From CAUZWH01 sp965224275 (GTDB taxonomy: Bacteria; Pseudomonadota; Alphaproteobacteria; SHVV01): 64,000 nt of DNA. A model generated the notes under the pieces. The model saw nothing but the letters and a program-made list of their open reading frames with translations. It made no database searches and was not told the DNA's origin. This document shows positions 18,377-27,239 of this stretch, piece by piece. The position numbers and the translations under genes were made by a program. How positions within the stretch are numbered: the stretch's first letter is position 1; each line of letters opens with the position of its first letter. The stretch spans positions 248,001-312,000 of the forward strand of contig CBDCYR010000011.1 in the NCBI GenBank assembly GCA_965224275.1. The letters are read 5' to 3'.

Positions 18377-18690
18377 TTAGACAAAAATGAAAACTAAAAG
18401 CAGGAAATAGATCGAGTTTTCAGTTGTGTTGCGGTGTGCGTTGTGCCGTCGCTCAAGTTCGCGCAAACCTTCTGCCGACGCATCTTCGGGGCTTCGTCCA
18501 CTTGCCGTCCATTCCTCCGGCGTTGCGTACATATTGAAGCGAACCCGCGTCAGCTCCGTAGTAGTCATCAACCACGTATGGTTGATCACCAGCAGAACAG
18601 CAGCAATCACCAGAGAAAAAATACACTCGGCGGAGGGGAGAGCTACGACTGATGGACTAACTCCAAAAACAAAGAAGTTCAGGGCAACGC

Positions 18691-20085
18691 GGTTGTGTCT
18701 CGAAAGTGGTGGAAATTGGTTTTGGCGCCTCTCCGAGCGGGTTGAGTTTTGCGGCGGTCAGGCCGCGCGGTCAAGGGTTTCGTCGGCGATTAGCTGATCG
18801 AGGGTTTCCCATCCATCGACTTTGCGCATCTGGATTTGGCCGGAAGCGAGGAGCGCCCAGAGGAGCATCGGCACTGTTTCGGGACACGGCAGCACGGTCT
18901 GTGTTTTGATCCGGCGCTTGAACTCCTCGTTGAGACGCTCAATGGCGTTGGTCGTTCGGGCTGATTTCCATTGGCTCTTGGACAGGCGCGTGAAGGTAAA
19001 GAGCTTGTCGCCCGCTTCTGCGAGGCTGTCCGCGACGGCCCTGCATTTCAGCCGCCACTTGCGGACAAACGCCTTGCGGCGGGTTTCCACCTCGGAGGCA
19101 GTGTCGGCATAGATCATATCGCGGTAATCTTCGCTCAGCTCGTCATGCATGTGTTTGGGAGCATGACCCAGAAGGTTGCGGTGCTTGTGCACGGTGCAGC
19201 GTTGAACGGGAAGGTCATCGCCCCAAAGCGCCGACAGAGCCGCCTCCAGTCCCGGCGCGCCATCGACGATGACAAACCCGGGCCGTTTCAGTCCACGCGC
19301 ATCAAGGTCGTCGAGGAACTGGCGCCACGCCGCCTGGCTTTCTCCGCCCATATTCCCGATCGAAAGCAAGACCTTCATGGCCATCCCGGCGCACCCCTAT
19401 AGCCGCGAGAACCGAGATGTTGGTGGCCTTGCGATCCAGTCGGGTCTTGATCACAGTGCCGTCAAGGATCAGCCGAACGATATCCTCATCCGCGAGGCCA
19501 CGGCTGCACCAGGCGTCCCAATCGACCTTCACCTTGCGCCACGCCCGGCTCACAACGTCCTTGCTCACAGCACCCCCGAAGAGCCCGAACAGCGCGCGTT
19601 TCACCCGCCGCGTGTTGGTTCCGGACAGATACACCGAAGCGATCAGCGCCTCGGCCTTTCTGGTCAGCCGCTGGTAGCGCGGCAGCGCCCGCGAACGCCA
19701 TTCCGACGCCCGACCGTCTTCCTCAACGATCCGTGCACGCGGCACGCTCACCCTCTCGGTCCCGAATGTCCCCGTCAGTTGCCGCTCCCGGTGCCCGTTC
19801 CGATACCCTTGCCGAAGCGCGTCCTCTCGACCGTATCGGCAGCGCCCGAGAAACTGCGCAAGTTCCTCCTCAAAAACGGCCTCGATCGTGGATCTGATGT
19901 TCTCCCGCAGCCGGTCCTCAAGCGGATCATAGCCGGCGTCATTGGCCAGTAGCGAAAGCGCAGAAGTCTCGGTAGTGTTCTTCATGGCGTGATCTCCTTG
20001 GCGGTGCTAGCCGCCGGTTGGGTGGTTGTCTTGTCACCCGGAGATTACGCCATCCTCAAATTTCCACCACTTTCGAGACACAGCC
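18691..20085 (-). mobile_element. IS256-family insertion sequence, copy 2
   Basis: 1395 bp with near-perfect inverted ends: GGTTGTGTCTCGAAAGTGG at the left and GGCTGTGTCTCGAAAGTGG on the other strand at the right, matching on through GTGGAAATT. An exact 8-bp duplication GGCAACGC lies at 18683-18690 and 20086-20093. Taking the element and one repeat out rejoins the MAPEG relic in frame (IGVALNFF). Confidence 0.92.
18758..19985 (-). pseudogene. IS256-family transposase, frameshifted
   Basis: The N-terminal part (19302-19985; MKNTTETSALS..., YRNGHRERQL, LILDGTVIKTRLD with the first Asp) ends in frame at VLAAIGVRRDG. The rest (18758-19384; KVLLSIGNMGGESQAAWRQF, VIVDGAPGLE with the second Asp, NAIERLNEEFKRRIKTQ with Glu) is in another frame. 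One extra base near 19382 explains this. Without it the protein would have about 400 residues, normal for the family. Programmed shifting is not usual in IS256, so the element is probably dead or the base miscalled. Confidence 0.88.
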
Positions 20086-20349
20086 GGCAACGCCGATGAG
20101 CAACACACCTAGGGGATAGGCTGTCACAATCACGGCAGTCCACCGCTTATCTTCGCGTCATTCGCCATTCCGTGTCCGTTCACGTTCGGGTTTACCGAGT
20201 CGGTTTGAACCGCTCGCGAGATGTAGCTGAGTTTGTAGAGCGAATGCCGCCGAACTGCGAATGTCTTATGTTGGCTAGTGGCGACGGCCCCGCACGGTCA
20301 GGACGCGCCGCATCACGGTCGGTCCGCGCACTTTCCGGGCCGGTGCGGC

Positions 20350-21192
20350 TCACCGCCCCCGCAGAAATAGCACCTCGGGCACTGGCGGCAGGGCCGCGTG
20401 GTTGAGCAGGATGGTGTCGCTTTCGTGCTCTCGCACCGGGTAGCCGGCGTCACGCATGATGCGCACGAAGCGCTCGACGCCGACGAGCGAGAACATGTGC
20501 ATGGGCACGATCAGGCGCGGGCCGATCCGGTTGACAGCGTCGAGCAGCTCGATGTGGCTCATGGTCACCGCGCCGTCGATTGCCACCATGGCTACGTCGA
20601 TGCGGCCGAGCTCGCGGATGTGGTCGGGCGACAGTCGGTGGTGGACGTGGCTGATGTGCGCCAGGCATAGGCCCTCGGCTTCGAACACGAAGATCGAATT
20701 GCCGTGCGCCAGCCCGGTCCCGCTCCCCCCGGTGCCGCCGCTGGCGATCGGATAGATGTTGGTGGGGATGCTGCGCACACGCAGGTCGTCGAGCTCGACG
20801 TTGTGGTACTGCAGTCGGTCGGTGTTCCAGCCGCGCAACGCGTACCGGGTCTCGGGCGGGATGTCGGCGGTGAAGTGGGTGCTGTGCGAGTTGTTCATGG
20901 TGACGATGTGCGGCAGCAGCGGTGGCAGCACGTAGCCGTTGTAGTCGGTGACCGCGCGCACCCCTAGCGGGGTCTCGATCTCGAAGCTGGCATGGCCGAC
21001 GAAGGTGAGCCTCACCTGGCCGCGGGGCACCGAGGCAACGGCACCGGGCGCGTAGGCCGCATGGTGCAGCAGGCTCTGCGCGCCGGCGACCTGGATACAG
21101 GTGGCGAGCGCGGTCGGCCCGCTGGCCAGCAGCGCCGCGGCAACGGCGAGCGCGAGCCGGGTAGGTCGGACGAGAGTCGCGGGGAAGCGCAT
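20350..21192 (-). CDS. Exported metallo-beta-lactamase-fold protein
   Basis: 280 residues. The start ATG at 21192 has GGAGG 6 bases before it and gives a classic Sec signal (RLALAVAAALLASGPTALA), so the protein is periplasmic or secreted. The MBL fold is recognised from RLTFVGHASFEIETPLGV and from LAHISHVHHRLSPDHI, VAMVAIDGAVTMSHIELLD and LIVPMHMF. Where most MBL enzymes have His-x-His-x-Asp-His, this one has NNSHSTHF, so two usual ligands are replaced. From memory this variant marks a recognisable exported MBL subfamily (lactamase_B_3-like), but activity is unknown. It stands alone, GC-rich, between the MAPEG relic and the recombinase relic. Confidence 0.72.
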   Translation of the reverse strand: MRFPATLVRPTRLALAVAAALLASGPTALATCIQVAGAQSLLHHAAYAPGAVASVPRGQVRLTFVGHASFEIETPLGVRAVTDYNGYVLPPLLPHIVTMNNSHSTHFTADIPPETRYALRGWNTDRLQYHNVELDDLRVRSIPTNIYPIASGGTGGSGTGLAHGNSIFVFEAEGLCLAHISHVHHRLSPDHIRELGRIDVAMVAIDGAVTMSHIELLDAVNRIGPRLIVPMHMFSLVGVERFVRIMRDAGYPVREHESDTILLNHAALPPVPEVLFLRGR

Positions 21193-21261
21193 GGGCCGCC
21201 TCCGTGATCGGCTGTCGAGCGTTGTGGTCCGCCCAGTGTGGCGCAACCGACGGCGATGTCC

Positions 21262-21590
21262 AGTCGCGGCGTATTACGCAGGACGAATACGACAAAAAGG
21301 CGCGCGACTTGAAAGAGAGCCTCCACGCAGATCGCGCAGCACCAAGCTGGCGTGGGTGCCTTCCGAACCATGTTGGAAAGTTTGATTTCCGCGGCATCGC
21401 GGGCCGCCGAGATCTTCGAGCGTTCGAATATCGAGCACAAGCGCCAACTCATCGCTTTCGTGTTTTCGAACCTCCAACTGAGAGGCCGAAAGCTAGAGTA
21501 TGCCTTGCGTTCGCCCTTCGACCTGATGGTGAATCGGTCGACTTATATAAGTTGGCTGGGGGACCAGGATTCGAACCTGGACTGCTCGGG
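21262..21590 (+). pseudogene. C-terminal relic of a serine recombinase next to tRNA-Gln
   Basis: In one frame RRITQDEYDKKARDLKE matches the coiled segment of large serine recombinases. After one extra base near 21321 the next frame continues IAQHQAGVGAFRTMLESLIS, then AASRAAEIFERSNIEHKRQL and the typical C-terminal LEYALRSPFDLMVNRSTYISWL. The frame runs into the 3' end of the tRNA. The catalytic resolvase and recombinase domains are absent. It is most likely the last trace of an integrated element whose integrase lay against the tRNA. The family call rests on remembered C-terminal patterns. Confidence 0.62.
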
Positions 21591-21626
21591 TCAGAGCCGA
21601 GAGTTCTACCGTTAAACTATCCCCCA
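21553..21626 (-). tRNA. tRNA-Gln (anticodon CUG)
   Basis: On the minus strand the acceptor stem TGGGGGA pairs with TCCCCCA, followed by G and an encoded CCA. The D arm contains AGTTTAACGGTAGAACT, the anticodon stem CTCGG/CCGAG encloses loop CTCTGAC (anticodon CTG, reads CAG), and the T arm is CCAGGTTCGAATCCTGG. All stems pair. It marks the border between the IS-rich region and core genes. Confidence 0.95.
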
Positions 21627-21845
21627 ATTGGGATCGGTGCGCGACGCTGAGCGCATCATTTAATCACTGATTGGAGACTGTCAACATCGCATCGACAGAG
21701 CCGACTGCTGGCACCGCTTGAAGGCAAGTTGATGTCCTCGCTCTGGTTCGTCGAACACCTTTGCTATAGCATGATAGCAAGTTTGGAAATATCGCCACCG
21801 GAGCGCCGCGGGGCAGGGCAGGCGCCCGGATGGGGAGGGATTGAA

Positions 21846-22928
21846 GTGGAGTCTCCAGCCTCACGTGTTGAGGAGGGAGCGCGTGGTTCCCGGCGGAACA
21901 ATCGATTCCGCGCGGGTCGCCATGCGCATACCTTTGCCGCGCTCGACCTCGGCACCAACAATTGCCGGTTGCTGGTCGCCAAATCGCTAAATGATCGCGA
22001 AGGGTTTCGTGTCATCGACGCGTTCTCGCGGATCGTTCGCCTGGGCGAGCGAGTCAGCGAAACCGGCGTGCTCAGCGAAGCGGCTATCCAGCGCACGATC
22101 CGGGCCTTGCGCGTGTGCGCAGGGAAGATGGAGCGTCGCGGCGTTACCCGCGTGCGGAGTGTGGCCACCGAAGCCTGCCGGCGCGCCCAAAATTGTGACG
22201 AGTTCATCGAACGGGTCTTCAACGAGACCCGCATTACCTTCGATATCATCTCGACGGATGAGGAAGCGCAACTTGCTCTGGCCGGCTGCGCACCGCTTCT
22301 AAATGATGACGCCGAATATGCCCTGGTCTTTGATATCGGCGGGGGCAGTACAGAGTTGATGTTTCTCAAATTGGTGCCAGGCGCCAAACCGACGGTTCTT
22401 GACGTTATTTCGCTTCCCTGTGGGGTGGTGACATTGTCGGAGCGTTTCGGCGGATATGACGTCCCGCCGGATGCCTATGAGGCGATGGTCAACGAGGCCC
22501 GCTCGCTGCTCGCGCCATTTGAGGCCGCCAATAATATCAGCGGGCTGTCGCACTCCGGCCAGCTCCAGATGCTGGGTACGTCGGGCACGGTTACCACGCT
22601 TGCGGCGGTTAATTTGGGGCTGCCTAAATATGATCGCTCGCAGGTCGACGGACGCTGGATTGGCGGTGACGCGATCGCAACGACGTCCCGACAGTTGGTT
22701 CAGATGACCTACGAAGAACGCGCCGACCATCCTTGTATTAAGCGTGGTCGCGCCGACCTGGTTGTTGCCGGGTGCGCGATCCTCGAGGCCATCATGCGCA
22801 ATTGGCCGGTCAGCCGGGTTCGCGTCGTCGATCGCGGGTTGCGCGAGGGAATCCTTATCGCCTTGATGTTGGCCGCGGATCTGGATTCTGAAGACGCTGG
22901 CGGCATCCGGGCTGGTGTCGCATCCTAA
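21846..22928 (+). CDS. ppx: Exopolyphosphatase / guanosine pentaphosphate phosphatase (Ppx/GppA)
   Basis: About 360 residues of the ASKHA ATPase-like fold. It removes phosphate from polyphosphate or pppGpp, a link to stress and stringent control. The phosphate-binding motifs are ALDLGTNNCRLLVA near the N-terminus and VFDIGGGSTELMFL in the middle; the end of the catalytic domain is RVRVVDRGLREGI. The length fits the short, two-domain form common in Alphaproteobacteria. GTG at 21846 is favoured because GGGGAGGG lies just upstream; earlier ATG codons would add a non-conserved leader. The next gene is rlmE, a common arrangement in this class. Confidence 0.88.
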   Translation: MESPASRVEEGARGSRRNNRFRAGRHAHTFAALDLGTNNCRLLVAKSLNDREGFRVIDAFSRIVRLGERVSETGVLSEAAIQRTIRALRVCAGKMERRGVTRVRSVATEACRRAQNCDEFIERVFNETRITFDIISTDEEAQLALAGCAPLLNDDAEYALVFDIGGGSTELMFLKLVPGAKPTVLDVISLPCGVVTLSERFGGYDVPPDAYEAMVNEARSLLAPFEAANNISGLSHSGQLQMLGTSGTVTTLAAVNLGLPKYDRSQVDGRWIGGDAIATTSRQLVQMTYEERADHPCIKRGRADLVVAGCAILEAIMRNWPVSRVRVVDRGLREGILIALMLAADLDSEDAGGIRAGVAS

Positions 22929-23030
22929 ACGTATGTGACTGATCTACCTGAACCTGGTCGTCAGAGCAGGTCGTCCAAAGGCGAAACGCCGAGCAGGTGG
23001 GATCGACTCTGACGATAAACGAGTGACGCG

Positions 23031-23789
23031 ATGAGCCGGAAACGGGGGCCAAAGTCGCCAAATAGCGGCTCCGGCAACACAACAGCGAGACGTAAGTCCA
23101 CTGACGACGGTGGGACTCGTTCAGCCCACACGCGCGTAAAAACAGCCAGTCGAAGGTCTGCATCATCGGCCCGTTGGCTTGAGCGTCAACTCAACGATCC
23201 CTATGTCGCTGCAGCGAAGGCGGAGGGCTACCGTTCGCGCGCGGCATTCAAACTCATCGGTCTCGACGAGCGATTCCATCTGTTCAAACGCGGCGCCCGC
23301 GTCGTTGACCTCGGCGCGGCGCCCGGCGGCTGGACCCAGGTGGCGATAGAGCGTGTGGCAGCTGGTCGTGCAGATGGTGGTGTCGTCTATGCAGTTGACC
23401 TCGCAGAAATGACACCCATTGACGGTGCTATCGTCAAACAGGCCGATCTCCGCGAAGAAGTTGAAATTGATCGATTGGTTGCCGAACTCGAAGCGCCGGT
23501 AGACGTCGTTTTGTCCGATGTGGCGTCAGCCTCGACTGGGCACGCGGCGACCGACCATCTGCGGATAATGGTGCTTTGTGAGATCGCCGCCGATCTTGCC
23601 GAGAGAATACTGCGCCCCGGTGGTGATCTGGTCGCGAAAGTTCTCCAGGGCGGTGCCGAACGCGCGCTTCTCGCTGATTTGAAGAAGCGGTACAGGCGCG
23701 TCAAGCACGCCAAACCGCCGGCAAGCAGGTCGGATTCGTCGGAATCATACGTTGTTGCTCAGGGATTCCGAGGTCGCGACGCCGATTAG
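23031..23789 (+). CDS. rlmE: 23S rRNA 2'-O-ribose U2552 methyltransferase
   Basis: 252 residues of the FtsJ/RrmJ fold. It methylates U2552 in the A-loop of 23S rRNA on the 50S subunit, using SAM. The SAM site is VVDLGAAPGGWTQVA, and the K-D-K-E catalytic set is seen in YRSRAAFKL, VVLSDVAS, LVAKVLQGG and SESYVVAQGF. A basic, Ser/Arg-rich N-terminal extension of about 45 residues (RKRGPKSPNSGSG...) precedes the core, longer than in E. coli and common in Alphaproteobacteria. It lies 102 bases after ppx. Confidence 0.92.
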   Translation: MSRKRGPKSPNSGSGNTTARRKSTDDGGTRSAHTRVKTASRRSASSARWLERQLNDPYVAAAKAEGYRSRAAFKLIGLDERFHLFKRGARVVDLGAAPGGWTQVAIERVAAGRADGGVVYAVDLAEMTPIDGAIVKQADLREEVEIDRLVAELEAPVDVVLSDVASASTGHAATDHLRIMVLCEIAADLAERILRPGGDLVAKVLQGGAERALLADLKKRYRRVKHAKPPASRSDSSESYVVAQGFRGRDAD

Positions 23790-23959
23790 GTTCTAGAAAT
23801 TGAATGGCGCGGGCAAGCCATGCCAGGCGTCAAATACTTGCGCGACGCATCCGCTGCGCGCTTATCAGGCAAATACAGCTGTGGCATAGTGCGGCCGCCC
23901 GAAAGTGCTTTGCGGATGGTTCCGCAGTTCGCGAATGAAACCAACGTATCGTGATCGCC

Positions 23960-24658
23960 ATGTCTGAAACTACGATCGAGCCGGTTACCGATAATTCACC
24001 TGAGGCCTACCTCCAGGCGACGGCGTGGATTCAAAGCGATGATCCCACGATTGTCGCGTTCGCCAAGGCCAATGCGGGGCAGGGCGATGAGATCGCTCGA
24101 GCGATCAATCTCTATTACGCCGTGCGCGATGGTGTTCGGTACGACCCCTATTCGATGCAGCTGGTTCCTGAAGAACTCGGCGCGGTTTGCTGTCTGGCGC
24201 ACAAAGTGGGGTTTTGCATCCCAAAAGCGGCGCTTCTTGCGGCGTCGGCGCGGGCGCTGGGGATCCCCGCGCGGGTTGGCTATGCCGACGTCAAGAATCA
24301 TCTCGCGACCGGCAAACTGATCGAGATGATGGGCACCGATATTTTCATCTGGCACGGCTATACCGACTTGTTCCTCGAAGGGAAGTGGGTCAAAGCGACG
24401 CCCGCTTTCAACATCGAGCTCTGTGACAAATTCCGCGTGTTACCACTTGAATTCGATGGCCGCGAAGACTCGCTGTTCCACCCATTCGACGCCGATGATC
24501 AGCCACATATGGAATATGTCCGCTATCATGGTGCCTACCGTGACGTGCCGGTCGAATCGATTATCCACGCATTCGGTACGACCTATTGGCGTATGTTCGA
24601 CGGCACCAAGTGTATTCGGCCCGGCGACTTCCATGCCGAGGCAGAAGCCGAGCACTAG
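23960..24658 (+). CDS. Transglutaminase-like superfamily protein
   Basis: 232 residues. The papain-like transglutaminase core shows its Cys in HKVGFCIPKAALLAASARAL, followed by GIPARVGYADVKNHL, and a His-containing segment WHGYTDLFLEGKWVKATPAF that supplies the His and acidic positions. Such bacterial proteins are often proteases or amidases; no substrate can be named. There is no signal peptide, so it is cytosolic. An in-frame GTG three codons earlier is possible; neither has a clear ribosome site. A decayed paralogue follows directly. Confidence 0.78.
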   Translation: MSETTIEPVTDNSPEAYLQATAWIQSDDPTIVAFAKANAGQGDEIARAINLYYAVRDGVRYDPYSMQLVPEELGAVCCLAHKVGFCIPKAALLAASARALGIPARVGYADVKNHLATGKLIEMMGTDIFIWHGYTDLFLEGKWVKATPAFNIELCDKFRVLPLEFDGREDSLFHPFDADDQPHMEYVRYHGAYRDVPVESIIHAFGTTYWRMFDGTKCIRPGDFHAEAEAEH

Positions 24659-24781
24659 TTATGTTTACTGCGACTTTGAAGCTCTCTTGTTCGACCTGGC
24701 GTAGGCGTTTCTGGCGATGGCAATGCCATTCAGAGCGCAAATTATCCACGGTCGATCAATTGGTTATCGGGAGAGTTTCAG

Positions 24782-25494
24782 ATGTTAGGAGAGATATGTG
24801 TCGACGACGATCGTGACACGAACTTAGACGCGTTCCTTAAACCTACCCAACATATTGCGAGCGATGATCCCGGCATTGTCGAGTACCGACTTACGCGGTC
24901 GGTGCCGCTAGTGATCCGTTTGAGAAGGGCATCCGCCTCTATTATGCCGTTCGCGACGACGTTCTTTACGACCCCTATGCACTCAAACTAACCGGATGGG
25001 GGTTGAGCGCGTCGCGCTGCCTCCATCGCAAAGTTGGCTTTTGTATTTCGAAGGCGGCTCTTCTGGCGGCGGTCGCGCGCGCAGCCGGTATTCCCGCCCG
25101 CGTTGGCTGTGCTGACGTCCGCAACCATCTGGCGACCAACAGATTGCTGATGCTGATGGGCGGCGATACATTTTGCTATCACAGCTACACGGAAATGTAC
25201 CTGGCGGGGCGTTGGGTGAAGTCGACCCCCGCCTTCAATCGCGCGCTGTGCGACCGCTTTCGGGTCCGTCCCCTGGAGTTTGACGGTGAAAATGACTCGC
25301 TGTTTCATCCGTTTGATGCCGATGACCGGCGCCATATGGAATATCTTCGCGATCGTGGCACGTTTGCCGACGTTCCTACGGAACTCATCCTCAACGCTTT
25401 TCGCGAGCTCTACCCGAACATGTTTACTGGCGTGAAGGTCGTGCAAGGCGGAGATTTCCACGCCGAGGCTGAACGGGAAAATAGACCGGCCTAG
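24782..25494 (+). pseudogene. Second transglutaminase-like gene, N-terminal frameshift
   Basis: A paralogue of the preceding gene, with a close match from KGIRLYYAVRDDVLYDPYAL onward, KVGFCISKAALLAAVARAAG with the catalytic Cys, then YHSYTEMYLAGRWVKSTPAF and a full C-terminus. Its start region (ATG at 24782 after GGGAGAG; DAFLKPTQHIASDDPGIVE) is in a different frame from ASDPFEKGIRL; the break lies near 24885. If translated from a downstream TTG (25003) it would lack the first third of the fold. It is either a decaying tandem duplicate or a base-calling error. Confidence 0.68.
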
Positions 25495-25566
25495 ATAATA
25501 ATCCGCCGAAAACCCGACAAAACTCGCGAATCTGGATGCACGTGTGTCGGTTTCTCGTGCAAACGG

Positions 25567-25595
25567 TTGACGCGGAAGCGTCCGTCGTTTACGAC
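25567..25595 (+). promoter_or_regulatory. Probable guaB promoter giving a leaderless mRNA
   Basis: TTGACG (25567-25572), a 17-bp spacer and TACGAC (25590-25595) fit a sigma-70 promoter. The guaB ATG begins only 5 bases after the -10 box, so transcription would start at or next to the start codon. No Shine-Dalgarno sequence precedes that ATG. Confidence 0.5.
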
Positions 25596-25600
25596 GCGCC

Positions 25601-27061
25601 ATGGAAATACTGGAGGCTTTTACCTTCGACGACGTCTCGCTGGTTCCTGCTGCCTCCTCGGTTCTGCCCCGTGACGTCGACACCCGAACCCACATAACAC
25701 CGGAGATTGAGCTGGGGATCCCGCTGGTGTCTTCGGCGATGGATACGGTTACTGAATCCGGGCTCGCTATTGCGATGGCCCAAGCCGGCGGTCTCGGCGT
25801 CATCCATCGAAACTTCGAGCCGGAGGAGCAGGCCGACCAGGTCCGTGTGGTCAAGAAGTTTGAATCGGGCATGGTCGTCAACCCGCTCACCATCGGGCCC
25901 GACAGCGCGCTCGCCGAAGCGCTCGAAATGATGGGCACCAACCGCATTTCGGGTATCCCGGTCGTTGAAAAAGGCGGCAAGTTGGTTGGTATCCTCACCA
26001 ATCGCGACGTTCGGTTTGCGACCGATCAACAGCAACCGGTTCGCGAATTGATGACCCATGAAAACCTCGTGACCGTGCAGGACGGTGTTGATAGCGAACA
26101 GGCTAAACGCTTGCTCCATCAGCACAGGATCGAAAAGCTTGTTGTCGTCGACGACAGTTATCGGTGCGTCGGCTTGATTACGGTAAAAGACATCGAGAAA
26201 GCGAAGCTTCATCCCAACGCCAGTAAGGACGAGCAGGGCCGCCTCCGTGTTGCCGCGGCGACTAATGTCGGTGACGACGGCCTCGCGCGTACCGAAGCAC
26301 TGATCGATGCCGGGTGTGACATTATCGTCGTCGATACCGCACACGGCCACTCGTCGCGGGTGCTCGACACCGTTTCGCGGATCAAGAAACTTAGTAACTA
26401 CACCCAGGTTGTTGCAGGAAATATTGCCACCAAGGACGGGGCGAAAGCCCTGGTGGATGCGGGCGCGGATTCGGTCAAGGTCGGGATCGGTCCCGGGTCG
26501 ATTTGCACCACGCGTGTCGTTGCCGGCGTCGGCGTGCCGCAGTTAAGCGCGATTGCGGAGGCGGCAGAATATTGCCTCGTAGAAAACGTCCCCATGATCG
26601 CAGATGGCGGCATCCGCTCATCGGGCGATATCGCCAAGGCGGTTGCCGGCGGCGCTTCGTGCGTCATGATCGGTTCGTTATTGGCGGGCACCGAAGAGGC
26701 ACCCGGCGAAGTTTTTCTGTACCAAGGCCGGTCCTACAAAGCCTATCGCGGCATGGGATCGCTGGGCGCTATGGCGCGCGGTTCAGCCGATCGGTATTTC
26801 CAACAGGACATCAAGGACACACTGAAGCTCGTGCCCGAGGGGATTGAGGGACAGGTGCCCTACAAAGGTCCGGTCGGCCAGATCCTGCATCAACTCGATG
26901 GCGGTCTACGGGCATCGATGGGCTACACCGGGAATGCAACGATCGCGGAAATGCAACGAAATTGCCGTTTTCGCCGCCTGACACTGGCCGGGGTGCGCGA
27001 AGGTCACGTGCACGATGTTATGATCACGCGTGAGTCGCCGAACTACCAAAGCCAGGCCTAG
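25601..27061 (+). CDS. guaB: Inosine-5'-monophosphate dehydrogenase
   Basis: 486 residues. Oxidises IMP to XMP with NAD+, the committed step to GMP. A TIM barrel is interrupted by two CBS domains (about residues 95-205: MVVNPLTIGPD..., then LMTHENLVTVQDG). The active Cys302 lies in GIGPGSICTTRVVAGVGVPQ, preceded by GADSVKVGIGP; the flap and C-terminal MGYTGNATIAEM segments are present. Together with guaA 0.8 kb downstream on the same strand it completes the IMP to GMP branch. Confidence 0.97.
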   Translation: MEILEAFTFDDVSLVPAASSVLPRDVDTRTHITPEIELGIPLVSSAMDTVTESGLAIAMAQAGGLGVIHRNFEPEEQADQVRVVKKFESGMVVNPLTIGPDSALAEALEMMGTNRISGIPVVEKGGKLVGILTNRDVRFATDQQQPVRELMTHENLVTVQDGVDSEQAKRLLHQHRIEKLVVVDDSYRCVGLITVKDIEKAKLHPNASKDEQGRLRVAAATNVGDDGLARTEALIDAGCDIIVVDTAHGHSSRVLDTVSRIKKLSNYTQVVAGNIATKDGAKALVDAGADSVKVGIGPGSICTTRVVAGVGVPQLSAIAEAAEYCLVENVPMIADGGIRSSGDIAKAVAGGASCVMIGSLLAGTEEAPGEVFLYQGRSYKAYRGMGSLGAMARGSADRYFQQDIKDTLKLVPEGIEGQVPYKGPVGQILHQLDGGLRASMGYTGNATIAEMQRNCRFRRLTLAGVREGHVHDVMITRESPNYQSQA

Positions 27062-27239
27062 TATCTATATAGAATCGGCGTGTGGTATCGGTGCGGTACC
27101 GAGTTCTGTGTGCAACTTATTGTGTATGTAAGTTTTGATACAACTATGTGATGGGGAATAAGTATTGGCTTCAGGCCGTTCTATCGGCTAGCGGGCACGC
27201 CACGCCGGCCATGTCCGAAGGTAACTTGAGGAAATTGAC

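Larger units (their letters stand above)
17264..20133 (-). pseudogene. MAPEG-family membrane protein, broken by IS5, IS256 and a frameshift
   Basis: Reading minus, a GTG at 20133 begins VIVTAYPLGVLLIGVALNFF. Across IS256 copy 2 (and its 8-bp repeat) it continues as VFGVSPSVVALPSAECIFS and VLLVINHTWLM, with the MAPEG signature LRELERRHNAHRNTTEN. Across IS5 copy C it resumes as VSPNTLAAQAWIIGFAVARL and GYTYSYLVGRDKARG. A six-G run near 17335 then holds one base too many; with five Gs the frame ends LFMSLSLLSLYGMASYLV...SLFV-stop at 17264. The rebuilt protein has about 176 residues and four membrane segments. The family includes glutathione-linked and eicosanoid-type enzymes; function here is lost. 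An intact, distinct MAPEG gene lies at 33105. Confidence 0.82.

Noticed and set aside
20450..21397. 315-codon Arg/Ala-rich frame on the minus strand
   Set aside because: Out-of-frame shadow of the exported MBL gene, which has a signal peptide and ribosome site.
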